Virus record (IMG/VR): IMGVR_UViG_3300005265_000046
Location: 1-35,394 of that record
Direction: 5' to 3' (one strand)
From: a virus
DNA: 35,394 bases
Position 1 is the stretch's first letter; every line of letters starts with the position of its first letter. The position numbers and the translations under genes are program-made. The notes under the pieces are model-generated. The model had not been told where the DNA came from. It was given only the letters and a program-made list of their open reading frames with translations, and searched no databases. This document shows, piece by piece, positions 15,440-22,163 of the stretch.

Positions 15440-15560
15440 TGTTATCACCTCCTACTATACCATTCATTTCTGCATTGTGTATTATACATACTATACTATA
15501 CTATTGCTATTATATATTATTATCTTCTGTTACTGTTATCATATAGTCTATAATACATAT
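15440..15560 (-). other. AT-rich leader without a supported gene
   Basis: This stretch consists of ATAGTATAGTATAG-type low-complexity repeats with a TATAAT-like hexamer near 15492 but no matching -35. It contains only a 12-codon open frame. It separates the 64- and 55-residue genes. Confidence 0.5.
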
Positions 15561-15563
15561 CTC

Positions 15564-15758
15564 TTATCTTTTATGTATATGTGTTAGTATCTCTTCTGTT
15601 ACTGTTCTTGTTTCAGTACTATTTAGTTTCTGTGTACAGTAACTAAATATCTTAGATAATTGTTCTATTCTTTTATCTCTACTAATCGTAGAATTAGAAC
15701 TAAATTTAGAATTAGAACTGTTATGTAAAGTTTTATACTGTAATAGTTTAGATCTCAT
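15564..15758 (-). CDS. 64-residue Ser/Asn/Thr-rich hypothetical protein
   Basis: The ATG at 15758 follows GGGAGGTGTGAG. The protein MRSKLLQYKTLHNSSNSKFS... is rich in Ser, Asn and Thr and encoded by AT-rich DNA unlike most neighbours. It has a helical middle (DKRIEQLSKIFSYCTQKL) and a VTEEILTHIHKR end. The good ribosome site supports translation; composition hints at recent acquisition. No family recognised. Confidence 0.5.
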   Translation of the reverse strand: MRSKLLQYKTLHNSSNSKFSSNSTISRDKRIEQLSKIFSYCTQKLNSTETRTVTEEILTHIHKR

Positions 15759-15774
15759 CTCACACCTCCCAATA

Positions 15775-16001
15775 TACTGTCCATTTATACATTATATAAT
15801 CTCTCCATTCTTTACTCCATTTCTTATTCTATTATCCTTCTCCATCTTATCAATATTCTACTTCTTACTACTTAACTATCTTTCAATTACCTTATCAATT
15901 ACTCTATATCCGTACTAAAAGAATTAAATTACTCTTTACCAACAACTAACAGTTCTTTAAACTCTCTAAAAGAATACAATCTTCACCTCCTACTATACTA
16001 T
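15775..16001 (-). other. AT-rich interval with only micro-ORFs
   Basis: Only tiny frames occur: a TTG frame of 16 codons at about 15977 after a perfect TAGGAGGTGAAGA site (YSFREFKELLVVGKE), a 17-codon frame (MEKDNRIRNG...) and a 10-codon frame. Many TAG/TAA stops suggest a decayed gene or untranslated spacer. No hairpin or promoter of note. Confidence 0.4.
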
Positions 16002-16070
16002 TCATTTTCCACATCCGCTTGTCAGAAACAATACTACTACTGCCCATACCATAATGAATACCTTTACCAT
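16002..16070 (-). CDS. 22-residue lipoprotein-like peptide
   Basis: The ATG at 16070 follows GAGGAGGAGGA, which lies in the 3' end of the upstream gene. The protein MVKVFIMVWAVVVLFLTSGC ends GK right after a lipobox (LTSGC), so it would become a lipid-anchored dipeptide-plus-Cys after signal peptidase II. It is reminiscent of tiny lysis lipoproteins such as bacteriocin-release or entericidin-type peptides. Role inferred from form only. Confidence 0.5.
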   Translation of the reverse strand: MVKVFIMVWAVVVLFLTSGCGK

Positions 16071-16441
16071 TCCTCCTCCTCGTAATCCCGTAGTGGGATA
16101 TTGCTCTCATTCGCACTACACCGATATTTCCCGTTTCTGTTCCTTTGCCTCATCTGACAACCCCAACACAGAGGCACATCAAAGTGTTCCACAGAGAACT
16201 CATACACCTTACGGTTGATTTCCTTTCCGCACCGCTGGCAGCGGAGAACCTGTTCGCCTCCCTGCTCCTTCCTCTCGTATTCCCACAGAAATAGATTAAT
16301 CAGCCTCTTGCAAGCGGGAATATTAGGGATTTCTTCAATCGTTTTGTACCCCTTCCTCTTGAGAAGTGCCTGGCTCTTCTCCTCCCCCAGCTTCTGGGCG
16401 ATTTTCTGGAGGAGTTGTTTCGCCTCTATTAAACTTTTCAT
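16064..16441 (-). CDS. Zinc-ribbon hypothetical protein
   Basis: This 125-residue protein has a helical N-terminal half (SLIEAKQLLQKIAQKLGEEK, ...RLINLFLWEYERK) and a zinc ribbon: CQRCGK (about 73-78) and CWGCQM (about 97-102) with a beta hairpin between. An acidic YEEEEW end follows. It starts inside the end of the 94-residue gene. It may bind nucleic acid or a host protein; not recognised. Confidence 0.55.
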   Translation of the reverse strand: MKSLIEAKQLLQKIAQKLGEEKSQALLKRKGYKTIEEIPNIPACKRLINLFLWEYERKEQGGEQVLRCQRCGKEINRKVYEFSVEHFDVPLCWGCQMRQRNRNGKYRCSANESNIPLRDYEEEEW

Positions 16442-16619
16442 TTTTCGCTTGTCCCTCCTTAGCAGTGGCTTTCTCTTCCGCCTTCAGCCCCTTATGGTAT
16501 CTCTCCAGAAAGATATTTAAATGCTTCTTGCATCCTAAAACACGCACTTCGCCTCCGTCCACTGACAGGTTATAACCAACTCCTTCTAACCTTGCAACAA
16601 TACATTCTGCACACGCCAT
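16335..16619 (-). CDS. 94-residue Cys-containing hypothetical protein
   Basis: I start at ATG 16619 (MACAECIVARLEGVGYNLSV) because GGAGGAGGTATATT precedes it; a longer frame to 16697 runs through the membrane-peptide gene. The N-terminal ~45 residues form a small domain (CAEC...GCKKH could bind zinc). The rest is charged and disordered (Lys/Glu/Gly/Pro, ending EEGVQND). It overlaps the following gene by 107 bases. Confidence 0.5.
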   Translation of the reverse strand: MACAECIVARLEGVGYNLSVDGGEVRVLGCKKHLNIFLERYHKGLKAEEKATAKEGQAKNEKFNRGETTPPENRPEAGGGEEPGTSQEEGVQND

Positions 16620-16633
16620 AATATACCTCCTCC

Positions 16634-16768
16634 TTACAGGCAAAGCAATAGAATCCCTATCCCCAGCCTGATAAGCCTTCCCACCTGCCACAACCAAAAC
16701 TTATCAGCAGGCAAAAACAACGATAAAACTCCATCCAGGATTAAAATACCGCCTAAAACTTTAAGCAT
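16634..16768 (-). CDS. 44-residue two-span membrane peptide
   Basis: The ATG at 16768 follows GAGGAGGTGAAGG. Two hydrophobic stretches (LKVLGGILILDGVLSLFLP and VGRLIRLGIGILLLCL) are separated by a short ADKFWLWQ turn. This is the shape of small holin-like or superinfection-exclusion membrane proteins. It ends in the ribosome site of the next gene. Confidence 0.55.
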   Translation of the reverse strand: MLKVLGGILILDGVLSLFLPADKFWLWQVGRLIRLGIGILLLCL

Positions 16769-16970
16769 CCTTCACCTCCTCTCCCTCGTAATCAGGGCAT
16801 TTCTCGGCGATTTTTTGGAGTTCCTTCATCCCCCTGCTCCTCTTGTCAAAGATTTCCTTCGTGATAATCTTATGGACCTCTGGGTGTTTCACGCAATGAG
16901 CAAAAAATGTCCCGGCTATAAATTTAAAGTGAAAACAATCCAAACAAGATTTTTTGTTATTTTTCTGCAT
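16761..16970 (-). CDS. Small Cys/His protein
   Basis: This 69-residue protein begins MQKNNKKSCLDCFHFKFIAG, then TFFAHCVKHPEV. It therefore has a CxxCxHx(9)HCxxH pattern suggesting a zinc site at about 9-29, followed by a helical tail (RGMKELQKIAEKCPDYEGEE). A truncated copy of its N-terminus lies at 17487-17579. It overlaps the preceding and following genes. Confidence 0.55.
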   Translation of the reverse strand: MQKNNKKSCLDCFHFKFIAGTFFAHCVKHPEVHKIITKEIFDKRSRGMKELQKIAEKCPDYEGEEVKDA

Positions 16971-17490
16971 TTTTCTCCTCTGCTTTCAATAGATTTTTCT
17001 CCTTCAAAAAAAGCCACATTTTAGCTCTGGCTTCAGCTTCCGTGCTACCCGTGAATTCAATCCCTTCGTAAGTTTCGTAAACTGAAAGTCGGGCTTTGGT
17101 AATTCTAATACTCTTGGATATAGGGTCTGACACAAAGGAAAATTCGTGAGGCAACTTCTCTCCCAATTCTGCAACAGTGGGAGCAACACAAGACACAGGA
17201 TAATGAAAATAATTATCATCCCCAAATTCTCCCACTAGCACTGCATTAAATTTTATGTCCCCTTTGTAATCCTTTCCCTCGCTGCTTGAACGCCCACCTT
17301 TCCCTAAAAATCCCTGTGGTTCTGCTACACAAACGAGCATCTCTTTCGTTAAATCTCTTGCAGTGTTTCCGTATCCATCTCCATAGGGTTGACCTCTCTC
17401 CACCCACCAAAATATCCCCTCTTGTGGGTAGCCGTTTTCCTTTAATTCTTTACTCAGTTCTAACGAAACCACCTGGTCTTTAACCTTCAT
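16957..17490 (-). CDS. Conserved-looking phage hypothetical protein
   Basis: This 177-residue protein has a paired design: an opening DQVVSLELSKELKENGYPQE with aromatic GIFWWVERGQPYG, and a later SCVAPTVAELGEKLP element followed by a C-terminal TGSTEAEARAKMWLFLKEK helix. This architecture (VSLELAxxLKE-x-G, then APTxAELGxxLP, then EAxAxAxLWLxL) occurs in many phage and prophage genomes as an uncharacterised protein. The FLGKGGRSSSEGKDYKGD insert is unusual. Confidence 0.6.
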   Translation of the reverse strand: MKVKDQVVSLELSKELKENGYPQEGIFWWVERGQPYGDGYGNTARDLTKEMLVCVAEPQGFLGKGGRSSSEGKDYKGDIKFNAVLVGEFGDDNYFHYPVSCVAPTVAELGEKLPHEFSFVSDPISKSIRITKARLSVYETYEGIEFTGSTEAEARAKMWLFLKEKNLLKAEEKNAEK

Positions 17491-17579
17491 TTTACACCTC
17501 TAATAACCACCCTTAAATCGGCAAAGAAAGTCCCCGGAAGAAACTTAAAGTGAAAACAACCCAAACAAGATTTCATCAT
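17487..17579 (-). pseudogene. Truncated copy of the Cys/His protein (30 codons)
   Basis: The frame MMKSCLGCFHFKFLPGTFFA closely matches residues 8-24 of the protein at 16761-16970, then diverges to DLRVVIRGVK and stops. The DNA is also alike (AAAGTGAAAACAA in both). It is linked by ATGA overlaps to the nuclease gene before and the 177-residue gene after, so ribosomes may still use it for coupling. A partial duplication. Confidence 0.65.
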
Positions 17580-17944
17580 ACCCTCCGTAAAACCGCCTCT
17601 ACATCCTCCCAGCTGTATGCAAGGATGTAGAAGCGTTTTAGTTTCGGGTTATGGAAAACCTTCTGAAACTGCCGCTGGTGCTCGCTCTGTTTCCCGCCTT
17701 TAGATTTTGTCTCTATTCCCAACATTACCCCATTCTTAAAGAACAGCAAATCGGGAAGACCTTTGAAGGTATATGGGTCAAAAATCCAACTCTTCTTGCG
17801 GGTTAGGAAAACTCCCGTTGTATTCACCTTCCCGCCTACCCATCTTCTGTAGAGCAACATCTTGCAAATCTGCAATTTTAATTGCCGCTCTGAAACTTTA
17901 GAATGTGCATGGAGAAGTTTAGGTTGTGAGGTTGATTTAAGCAT
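17576..17944 (-). CDS. VRR-NUC-type nuclease
   Basis: This 122-residue protein shows the PD-(D/E)XK core of VRR-NUC domains: a helix, then KGLPDLLFFKNGVMLGIETK (catalytic Asp in GLPD, Glu and Lys in IETK) and GKQSEHQRQFQ with the conserved Gln after the lysine. Phages use such stand-alone domains as structure-specific nucleases near replication genes. It follows the primase-helicase and a zinc ribbon in one overlapping chain. Confidence 0.8.
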   Translation of the reverse strand: MLKSTSQPKLLHAHSKVSERQLKLQICKMLLYRRWVGGKVNTTGVFLTRKKSWIFDPYTFKGLPDLLFFKNGVMLGIETKSKGGKQSEHQRQFQKVFHNPKLKRFYILAYSWEDVEAVLRRV

Positions 17945-18080
17945 GAGCTTCTCCTACCATCCAAATTTTCTGCATTCGACCGCACGAACTACACCGCACA
18001 TACCAAAAAATGTTTCCGTCTTTTTCTTCTACCTTCTCACGGAAAACCAAAGTTCTCCGCCCACAGTGCTTACATTTCAT
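17937..18080 (-). CDS. 47-residue zinc-ribbon protein
   Basis: The ATG at 18080 overlaps the end of the primase-helicase gene. The sequence MKCKHCGRRTLVFREKVEEK, then VRCSSCGRMQKIW, has two CxxC knuckles 27 residues apart, a standard ribbon. It ends over the nuclease start. It could bind single-stranded DNA or RNA. Confidence 0.6.
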   Translation of the reverse strand: MKCKHCGRRTLVFREKVEEKDGNIFWYVRCSSCGRMQKIWMVGEAHA

Positions 18081-19749
18081 CTCCCTCAAATCGCTTATCA
18101 TCTCTTGCCTCCGCATATTTCTGGCTCATTGGATTAAACAAAAATCTAATCTTCCCACCAACAGCTGAATCAGCCCGCACTTTTTGAATATCCGCAAAAA
18201 CTTCATATATCTGCTCTTTCTCCTCTTTTTTTCTATTCCGCCAAAGCATAATAATATTATCCGAATTTTGTTTTATAGCTGATGAACCCTTTAAATCATT
18301 CATTTGAACATACCCCGTTTCATTTTTCAACTTGTGAGGATGTGCTACCAACAAAATATTCATTTTAGTCTTCTTCGCTACATCTACTATCCCACGCATA
18401 AATTGCTCTATCTCATATACTTGCTTATCTACGCCAGGTGGTATAAAAAAATGTAAATGGTCTAAAAGAGCAAACCGCACATCAAATCTATTATTAACAT
18501 AAATTAAATATTCGCTTATTTTTTCTATACTCAGCTCTTTTGTTGTTTTCACAAAAAACAATTTTCTACTCCCAAAAAAACTCATACTTTCCAACATCTC
18601 TTCTCTGCTTAAAGTATAAAACGCCTTCTCGCAATACATAGCAAACAACTTTGCAACAAGAGCTTTATTGCTCATTTCATTTGAAAAAAATATCCAAGCT
18701 TCTCCTTGATTTAACAACTGGTAAACCAAATTCATAGCGAATGTTGTCTTGCCAGCGGCAGTCTCCCCAGAAAGAACCGTGACCTCGCCTTCCCGCATTC
18801 CTCCGAATGCAAAGGTAAAATTTCCCCAATCTGTTAATGGTTTTCCCTTTAAACTCTCTCCTTTCTCCCACAATGTTTCAAGTTCGCCCAAAACTTCACT
18901 AATGTGAATTATGCCTGGTAATTTATACTCTTCTGCTTGTTTAAAAAATATATCTAAATCCTCTTTTTTCAAACCAGCCATTAAACAATCATTAAAATCC
19001 TTAAATGGCAATTTTACTCTTTTGCATCGTGCAATGCCTAACTTTTCTGCTACCTTCTTCGCTCCTTTTTCTCCTGCTTTATCTTGGTCAAAACAAATAT
19101 AAATCTCTCCAACATTCTCAAAAAAATCAATCCATTCATTATCAAATCCTCCCGCCCCTGTAGAAACTGACAGAACGTTCTCAAAACCCATTTGAACAGC
19201 AGAAATGCAATCAAATTCTCCTTCAGTTAACAACACTGGCTTACTTGTATCCAAATCATCAACATTAAAAAGCGTCGATTGGCAACCTTCTTCTCGATAA
19301 TAACCTTTTTTTTCAATCCACCGAAACTTATAATTAACCAAAACTCCCTTCTGATAATACGGAATTGTTATTCTTTGTTTATCATAACCAAGTTTAAATT
19401 TCTTGATAATTTCCATTGTAAAACCCCGTTCGTGCATAAGATAATCTAGCGCTCTTTCATTCTCCAAAAGTGCTTTATGATACTCCTGGTCACTGTCTTT
19501 CACTGGCCGTTTATATTCCTCCTGCTGGGGGACAATTTTCTGAATGTTAATATCCCCGTAAAATTTCTTCAACTTCCAGATATTCCCAGTCTCGTTGCAA
19601 ACCCAACATCGCCAAACTCCTTTCTCTGGATTAACCGACAAATGCTGTGGCTTCCCACAAAAAGGACAATCCGTAAGATATTCTGAACCCTGCTGTTTAA
19701 AGTGACAACCTTTAGTCTTTAAATATTCTACTATGTTTTGCTCTATCAT
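18070..19749 (-). CDS. Replicative primase-helicase (T7 gp4/Twinkle-like)
   Basis: This 559-residue protein has an N-terminal zinc-binding domain: CPFCGKPQHLSVNPEKGVWR then CWVCNETG. The TOPRIM primase core is PVLLTEGEFDCISAVQMGF and IYICFDQDKAGEKGA (DxD). The C-terminal DnaB-type helicase has Walker A VTVLSGETAAGKTTFAMN (about 325-342), LLDHLHFF as Walker B, and LVAHPHKLKN...LKGSSAIKQNSDNI as the H4/arginine region. It is linked to the upstream initiator by an ATGA overlap. It unwinds DNA and primes the lagging strand; no DNA polymerase gene accompanies it. Confidence 0.9.
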   Translation of the reverse strand: MIEQNIVEYLKTKGCHFKQQGSEYLTDCPFCGKPQHLSVNPEKGVWRCWVCNETGNIWKLKKFYGDINIQKIVPQQEEYKRPVKDSDQEYHKALLENERALDYLMHERGFTMEIIKKFKLGYDKQRITIPYYQKGVLVNYKFRWIEKKGYYREEGCQSTLFNVDDLDTSKPVLLTEGEFDCISAVQMGFENVLSVSTGAGGFDNEWIDFFENVGEIYICFDQDKAGEKGAKKVAEKLGIARCKRVKLPFKDFNDCLMAGLKKEDLDIFFKQAEEYKLPGIIHISEVLGELETLWEKGESLKGKPLTDWGNFTFAFGGMREGEVTVLSGETAAGKTTFAMNLVYQLLNQGEAWIFFSNEMSNKALVAKLFAMYCEKAFYTLSREEMLESMSFFGSRKLFFVKTTKELSIEKISEYLIYVNNRFDVRFALLDHLHFFIPPGVDKQVYEIEQFMRGIVDVAKKTKMNILLVAHPHKLKNETGYVQMNDLKGSSAIKQNSDNIIMLWRNRKKEEKEQIYEVFADIQKVRADSAVGGKIRFLFNPMSQKYAEARDDKRFEGDEM

Positions 19750-20453
19750 TTAATCCCCGCTTTCGCTTTTTCATAATCATCTTCGTAAATTTTTTCTGGT
19801 TTTCCATCTATTTTACTCTGTTTTTTCTTTTCCTCGTAACTTTGCCAAGTAATTATTTTCTGCTTCCAGTTCCGCACTTTATTCCCCTTGCTATCTATCC
19901 AATTTGCTTCCTGGAAATAATCGTAAAATCTCTGGGGAGATATAGAATATCCTTTTTCAGTAATATATTTTTTGACTTCTTCCAGAGTGGGGGGGATGAA
20001 TTTTTTTCCCCTCTCTCTATCTTTTGAATAAATATCTTTTGTAGTATCTTTTGAGGGTATCTTTTTGGATAACGATTTGTTATCTTTTTTGATAACGCTT
20101 GTTATCTTTTTTGATAACGCTTTTCCACTTGTTATCTTTTTTGATAAAGGTTTCCACATTTCAAAATCCTTATTAAATATATACTTATGCCCATTCGCAT
20201 TATCTTTTTTGATAATGATTAAATTCATCGTTATCAATTTGGATAACGCTCGTAAGATATTAGGCTTCTTAAGGTTAGTGCCTAAAACAAATTGAGAAAG
20301 TGGTATTCTATCCTCTTTCTTGTGCCACCCCCAAGTTTTACGAATTATAAAATCTAATACTTGCCGAGCCTCACCAGGAATTCTAATTTTCGCTAATGCT
20401 TCCATAACATTGGGGTTTATTTTTATAAATTTATCAGGTTGCACATCAGCCAT
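19746..20453 (-). CDS. Replication initiator, lambda O / replisome-organiser type
   Basis: This is 235 residues from ATG 20453 (MADVQPDKFIKINP). The N-terminal ~95 residues are a Phage_rep_O-like winged helix (VMEALAKIRIPGEARQVLDF, KTWGWHKKEDRIPLSQF). A linker with repeated LSKKITS units is encoded by the DNA iterons themselves. The C-terminal FIPPTLEEVKKYITEKGYSI plus RFYDYF and NWKQKIITW resembles the tail of DnaD/replisome organisers. It would bind its own internal iterons and load the helicase. Its start codon lies behind an attenuator-like stem overlapped by a leader ORF. Confidence 0.8.
   Translation of the reverse strand: MADVQPDKFIKINPNVMEALAKIRIPGEARQVLDFIIRKTWGWHKKEDRIPLSQFVLGTNLKKPNILRALSKLITMNLIIIKKDNANGHKYIFNKDFEMWKPLSKKITSGKALSKKITSVIKKDNKSLSKKIPSKDTTKDIYSKDRERGKKFIPPTLEEVKKYITEKGYSISPQRFYDYFQEANWIDSKGNKVRNWKQKIITWQSYEEKKKQSKIDGKPEKIYEDDYEKAKAGIK
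20057..20247 (-). repeat. Replication origin: six palindromic iterons inside the initiator gene
   Basis: Six 17-18-bp units of the form GTTATC-N6-GATAAC lie at 20057-20073, 20079-20096, 20101-20118, 20131-20148, 20199-20216 and 20230-20247. Three are identical or nearly so (GTTATCTTTTTTGATAAC). AT-rich DNA lies between and to the left. Iterons inside an O-type initiator gene are the lambdoid origin arrangement, so this is very likely the replication origin. Confidence 0.85.
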
Positions 20454-20619
20454 TGGTGTTGTTCCTAAAAAAATAAAAAGCCCCATTGGAGAAGCACCCC
20501 GCAACATTTAAGCTATTTTCGTAGCCAGCCGTTGTTTTACTTGCTCCAAATGGGGCTAATTGTTTTTTGAACAAAAAAATGGCCCTATCTTTCGTTGCGG
20601 GGATTTTTGTATGCATTTT
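20449..20619 (-). CDS. Leader ORF of about 56 codons over the attenuator
   Basis: An ATG at about 20619 follows AAAGGAGGCG. The frame MHTKIPATKDRAIFLFKKQL runs across both arms of the stem-loop system and ends in a TGA that overlaps the initiator ATG by a few bases. So ribosomes translating it would open or block the hairpins and re-initiate on the initiator. It may be a regulatory leader peptide or a small protein. Confidence 0.5.
20467..20602 (-). promoter_or_regulatory. Attenuator-like pair of mutually exclusive stems before the initiator gene
   Basis: On the minus strand, arm A (20594-20602, CCCCGCAAC) can pair with A' (20497-20505). Arm B (20540-20557) can pair with B' (20479-20494, sharing GGGGCT/AGCCCC and CTCC/GGAG). 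The order is A-B-A'-B', so forming one disrupts the other. The B-B' stem is followed by TTTTTATTTTTTT (20467-20478), an intrinsic-terminator signature. It would control read-through into the replication genes. Confidence 0.6.
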
Positions 20620-20636
20620 TCGCCTCCTTTATTTCA

Positions 20637-20781
20637 TCTTCTTTCTTAACTTCAAATAATTATCCAGTGCCCTATCAACAATAGCAGTAATCTTGCGATA
20701 TTCTTCCCTCGCAAGGTCTTTTAAAATTTGGTATTTTTCTAAAGTTACTTTAATGTGGATGTCTTTTTCTTTTTTCATCAT
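20637..20781 (-). CDS. Ribbon-helix-helix regulator (second copy)
   Basis: A 47-48-residue protein starts at ATGATG (20781 or 20778): MKKEKDIHIKVTLEKYQILK, then DLAREEYRKITAIVDRALDN and a basic tail. This is the RHH/CopG-Arc layout: one beta strand (IHIKVTL) and two helices with the conserved turn. It is the first gene behind a consensus promoter whose start point falls on the ATG itself, so the mRNA may be leaderless. Likely represses or tunes the replication operon. Confidence 0.7.
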
Positions 20782-20787
20782 ATCATA

Positions 20788-20815
20788 ATTATACAAAATA
20801 ATCCATTATTGTCAA
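20788..20815 (-). promoter_or_regulatory. Consensus sigma-70-type promoter of the replication operon
   Basis: On the minus strand TTGACA (20810-20815) and TATAAT (20788-20793) are perfect hexamers with a 16-base spacer. The expected start is near 20781, the ATG of the RHH gene. The -35 box is the edge of the 59-bp repeat. Confidence 0.8.
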
Positions 20816-20868
20816 ACCTCATTTAACCCAGTATTCTCCAATTTTCTGCCCTTTTTCTGCCAAATGCT
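20810..20868 (-). repeat. 59-bp direct repeat, copy 1
   Basis: It is identical over 59 bases to 23715-23773, in the same orientation. In both places it begins with the -35 box (TTGACA on the minus strand) and extends upstream of the promoter. Inside are two direct GGCAGAAAA units 11 bases apart, suggesting a dimeric activator or operator site. Confidence 0.85.
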
Positions 20869-20919
20869 TACGCACGCTTCCATTTTTGCAATTTTTCATT
20901 CTTTACCAAGTCTTTTTAA

Positions 20920-21058
20920 GGGGGCAGGTCTCTTTGTATCTCCATCCTACTCTGTTATGCCAAAGAGCGTTTTCCTGCCCCGCAGATTTTCGCTGGCGGC
21001 CGGAGTTACGAACAGCACCGCACTCCTGTTTGGGCGAGATGGACACCGCCAGCCTGAA
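20920..21058. other. Two adjacent strong hairpins in gene-free DNA
   Basis: First stem: GGGGCAGG (from 20921) pairs with CCTGCCCC (to about 20981), with inner CTCTTTG/CAAAGAG. Second: GCTGGCGG (about 20991) pairs with CCGCCAGC (to about 21056), with inner GGAGT/ACTCC. Neither is followed by a T-run on either strand, so they are not simple terminators. The block is GC-richer than the flanks and may be a structured RNA. It occupies the same place relative to the 59-bp repeat as the plus-strand RNA at 23.86 kb. Confidence 0.5.
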
Positions 21059-21059
21059 A

Positions 21060-21413
21060 TTAACTTTCTATGTCTTCCTGCAATGGTTTCAAGAACAACA
21101 CATCCTTCATTTTCCCAAACACCAACTGCTGAATAAAGTCGACTTCGCACTTTTTTCCAACCCACTTTTCTGTTTGCTCGCCATACGCCATTATTAGACT
21201 GTTCTGCGAAGTTTTATTTACTGTGAGCAATTTTTCATCCCCGTTGGGCAAGATAACGGTAATCTGAAAGACCTTCTTTTTCTCGCTTCCGTCCTTTGTC
21301 CGACTGAAGTCAACCTCTGCTATCCTTCCTGCGTCTGCAAAGGTAAGGATTTCTCCTTTTTTTAAGTCGGTTGTTCGCAGGAAGCTACCCATTTCGGTTC
21401 TTAAGTTAGGCAT
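21060..21413 (-). CDS. OB-fold-like, possible ssDNA-binding protein
   Basis: This 117-residue protein follows AGAGGAGGTGAAC. The pattern GSFLRTTDLKKGEILTFADA, strand-rich middle (VFQITVILPNGDEKLLTVNK), TSQNSLIMAYGEQTEKWVGK and a closing KMKDVLFLKPL strand matches a widespread phage protein type with WVGK and final hydrophobic strand that is thought to be an OB-fold-like DNA-binding protein. It sits beside a RecB/Cas4-like nuclease, as recombination SSBs often do. Confidence 0.45.
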   Translation of the reverse strand: MPNLRTEMGSFLRTTDLKKGEILTFADAGRIAEVDFSRTKDGSEKKKVFQITVILPNGDEKLLTVNKTSQNSLIMAYGEQTEKWVGKKCEVDFIQQLVFGKMKDVLFLKPLQEDIES

Positions 21414-21428
21414 TTTAGTTCACCTCCT

Positions 21429-22163
21429 CTATTTCTTCTCCAAAAACTCCCATACTTTCTTCACCGCTAAAAAAACCTCAAAATTATTCTCAATCTCCAT
21501 CCAAGTGTATTTCCCATCTGGCTGTAGATGCAAACCTGCCAGTTGGTCTATGCTTCGGAATAAATCTGGGGCGCTTCCCATTTCATCTACCGCCACCTTG
21601 TAGGCAGATAGTTGCAGAGATAATTCAATAGGGTATAAGTTCTTCCCTGTTTTTATATCCACTAAAAACAACTTCTTTTCAATCTCACAGGTAAAATCCA
21701 AGCGCCCAGCGTAACCATACCTTTTGGAGTATATTACCTGTTCGGTCAGCAAAAACTCCGGTTTCATTGCCTCCTGCCAACTCAAGAAGGCCTGGGCGTA
21801 ACCTCGCACCTCACTGGGCAATCCTGCTATGTCTATCTTTGCCTCTTTGGTATAGGCCTCTATCAATGAGTGGACACAACTTCCCTTGTTGCCTGCAGTG
21901 TCACGGATTTTATATGTCCCCGCTATCGCCTCTTCCGCAGTTAGAGTGGGGTTATCAAGGGCAATTTCGGCTGCTTTCTTTGCCATCCAGTATCGCAAGG
22001 CAGGTTTTGCAAGAACAGTATTGATGATGGTGGTTACAGAGGGAAGCTTCCTTGTCTCTCCGTCAATTTTCAGATAATACCAACCGTTCCGGCGGGGGTA
22101 TTCTTTGTTGTAGTCTTCAATTGTTTTCTTCGTTTCTTTCTCTCCAAATAAATCCTTCATCAT
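21429..22163 (-). CDS. RecB/Cas4-like PD-(D/E)XK exonuclease
   Basis: This 244-residue protein has an N-terminal helix-rich part (KLPSVTTIINTVLAKPALRY, AGNKGSCVHSLIEAY: the G-S-x-x-H motif I). Then comes YAGRLDFTCEI (catalytic Asp), LFLVDIKTGKNL (Asp-x-Lys) and IELSLQLSAYKVAVDEMG (QxxxY motif). This is the PDDEXK_1/RecB-like set used in phage recombination or DNA processing. The four-cysteine cluster of Cas4 is absent. It is encoded just before the OB-fold-like protein. Confidence 0.85.
   Translation of the reverse strand: MMKDLFGEKETKKTIEDYNKEYPRRNGWYYLKIDGETRKLPSVTTIINTVLAKPALRYWMAKKAAEIALDNPTLTAEEAIAGTYKIRDTAGNKGSCVHSLIEAYTKEAKIDIAGLPSEVRGYAQAFLSWQEAMKPEFLLTEQVIYSKRYGYAGRLDFTCEIEKKLFLVDIKTGKNLYPIELSLQLSAYKVAVDEMGSAPDLFRSIDQLAGLHLQPDGKYTWMEIENNFEVFLAVKKVWEFLEKK

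Noticed and set aside
16619-16697. N-terminal extension of the 94-residue protein
   Set aside because: It runs through the 44-residue membrane peptide gene; the start at 16619 has the strong ribosome site.
20947-21165. Minus-strand frame across the paired hairpins
   Set aside because: It overlaps the end of the OB-fold-like gene, has no ribosome site, and its sequence is explained by the hairpin arms.
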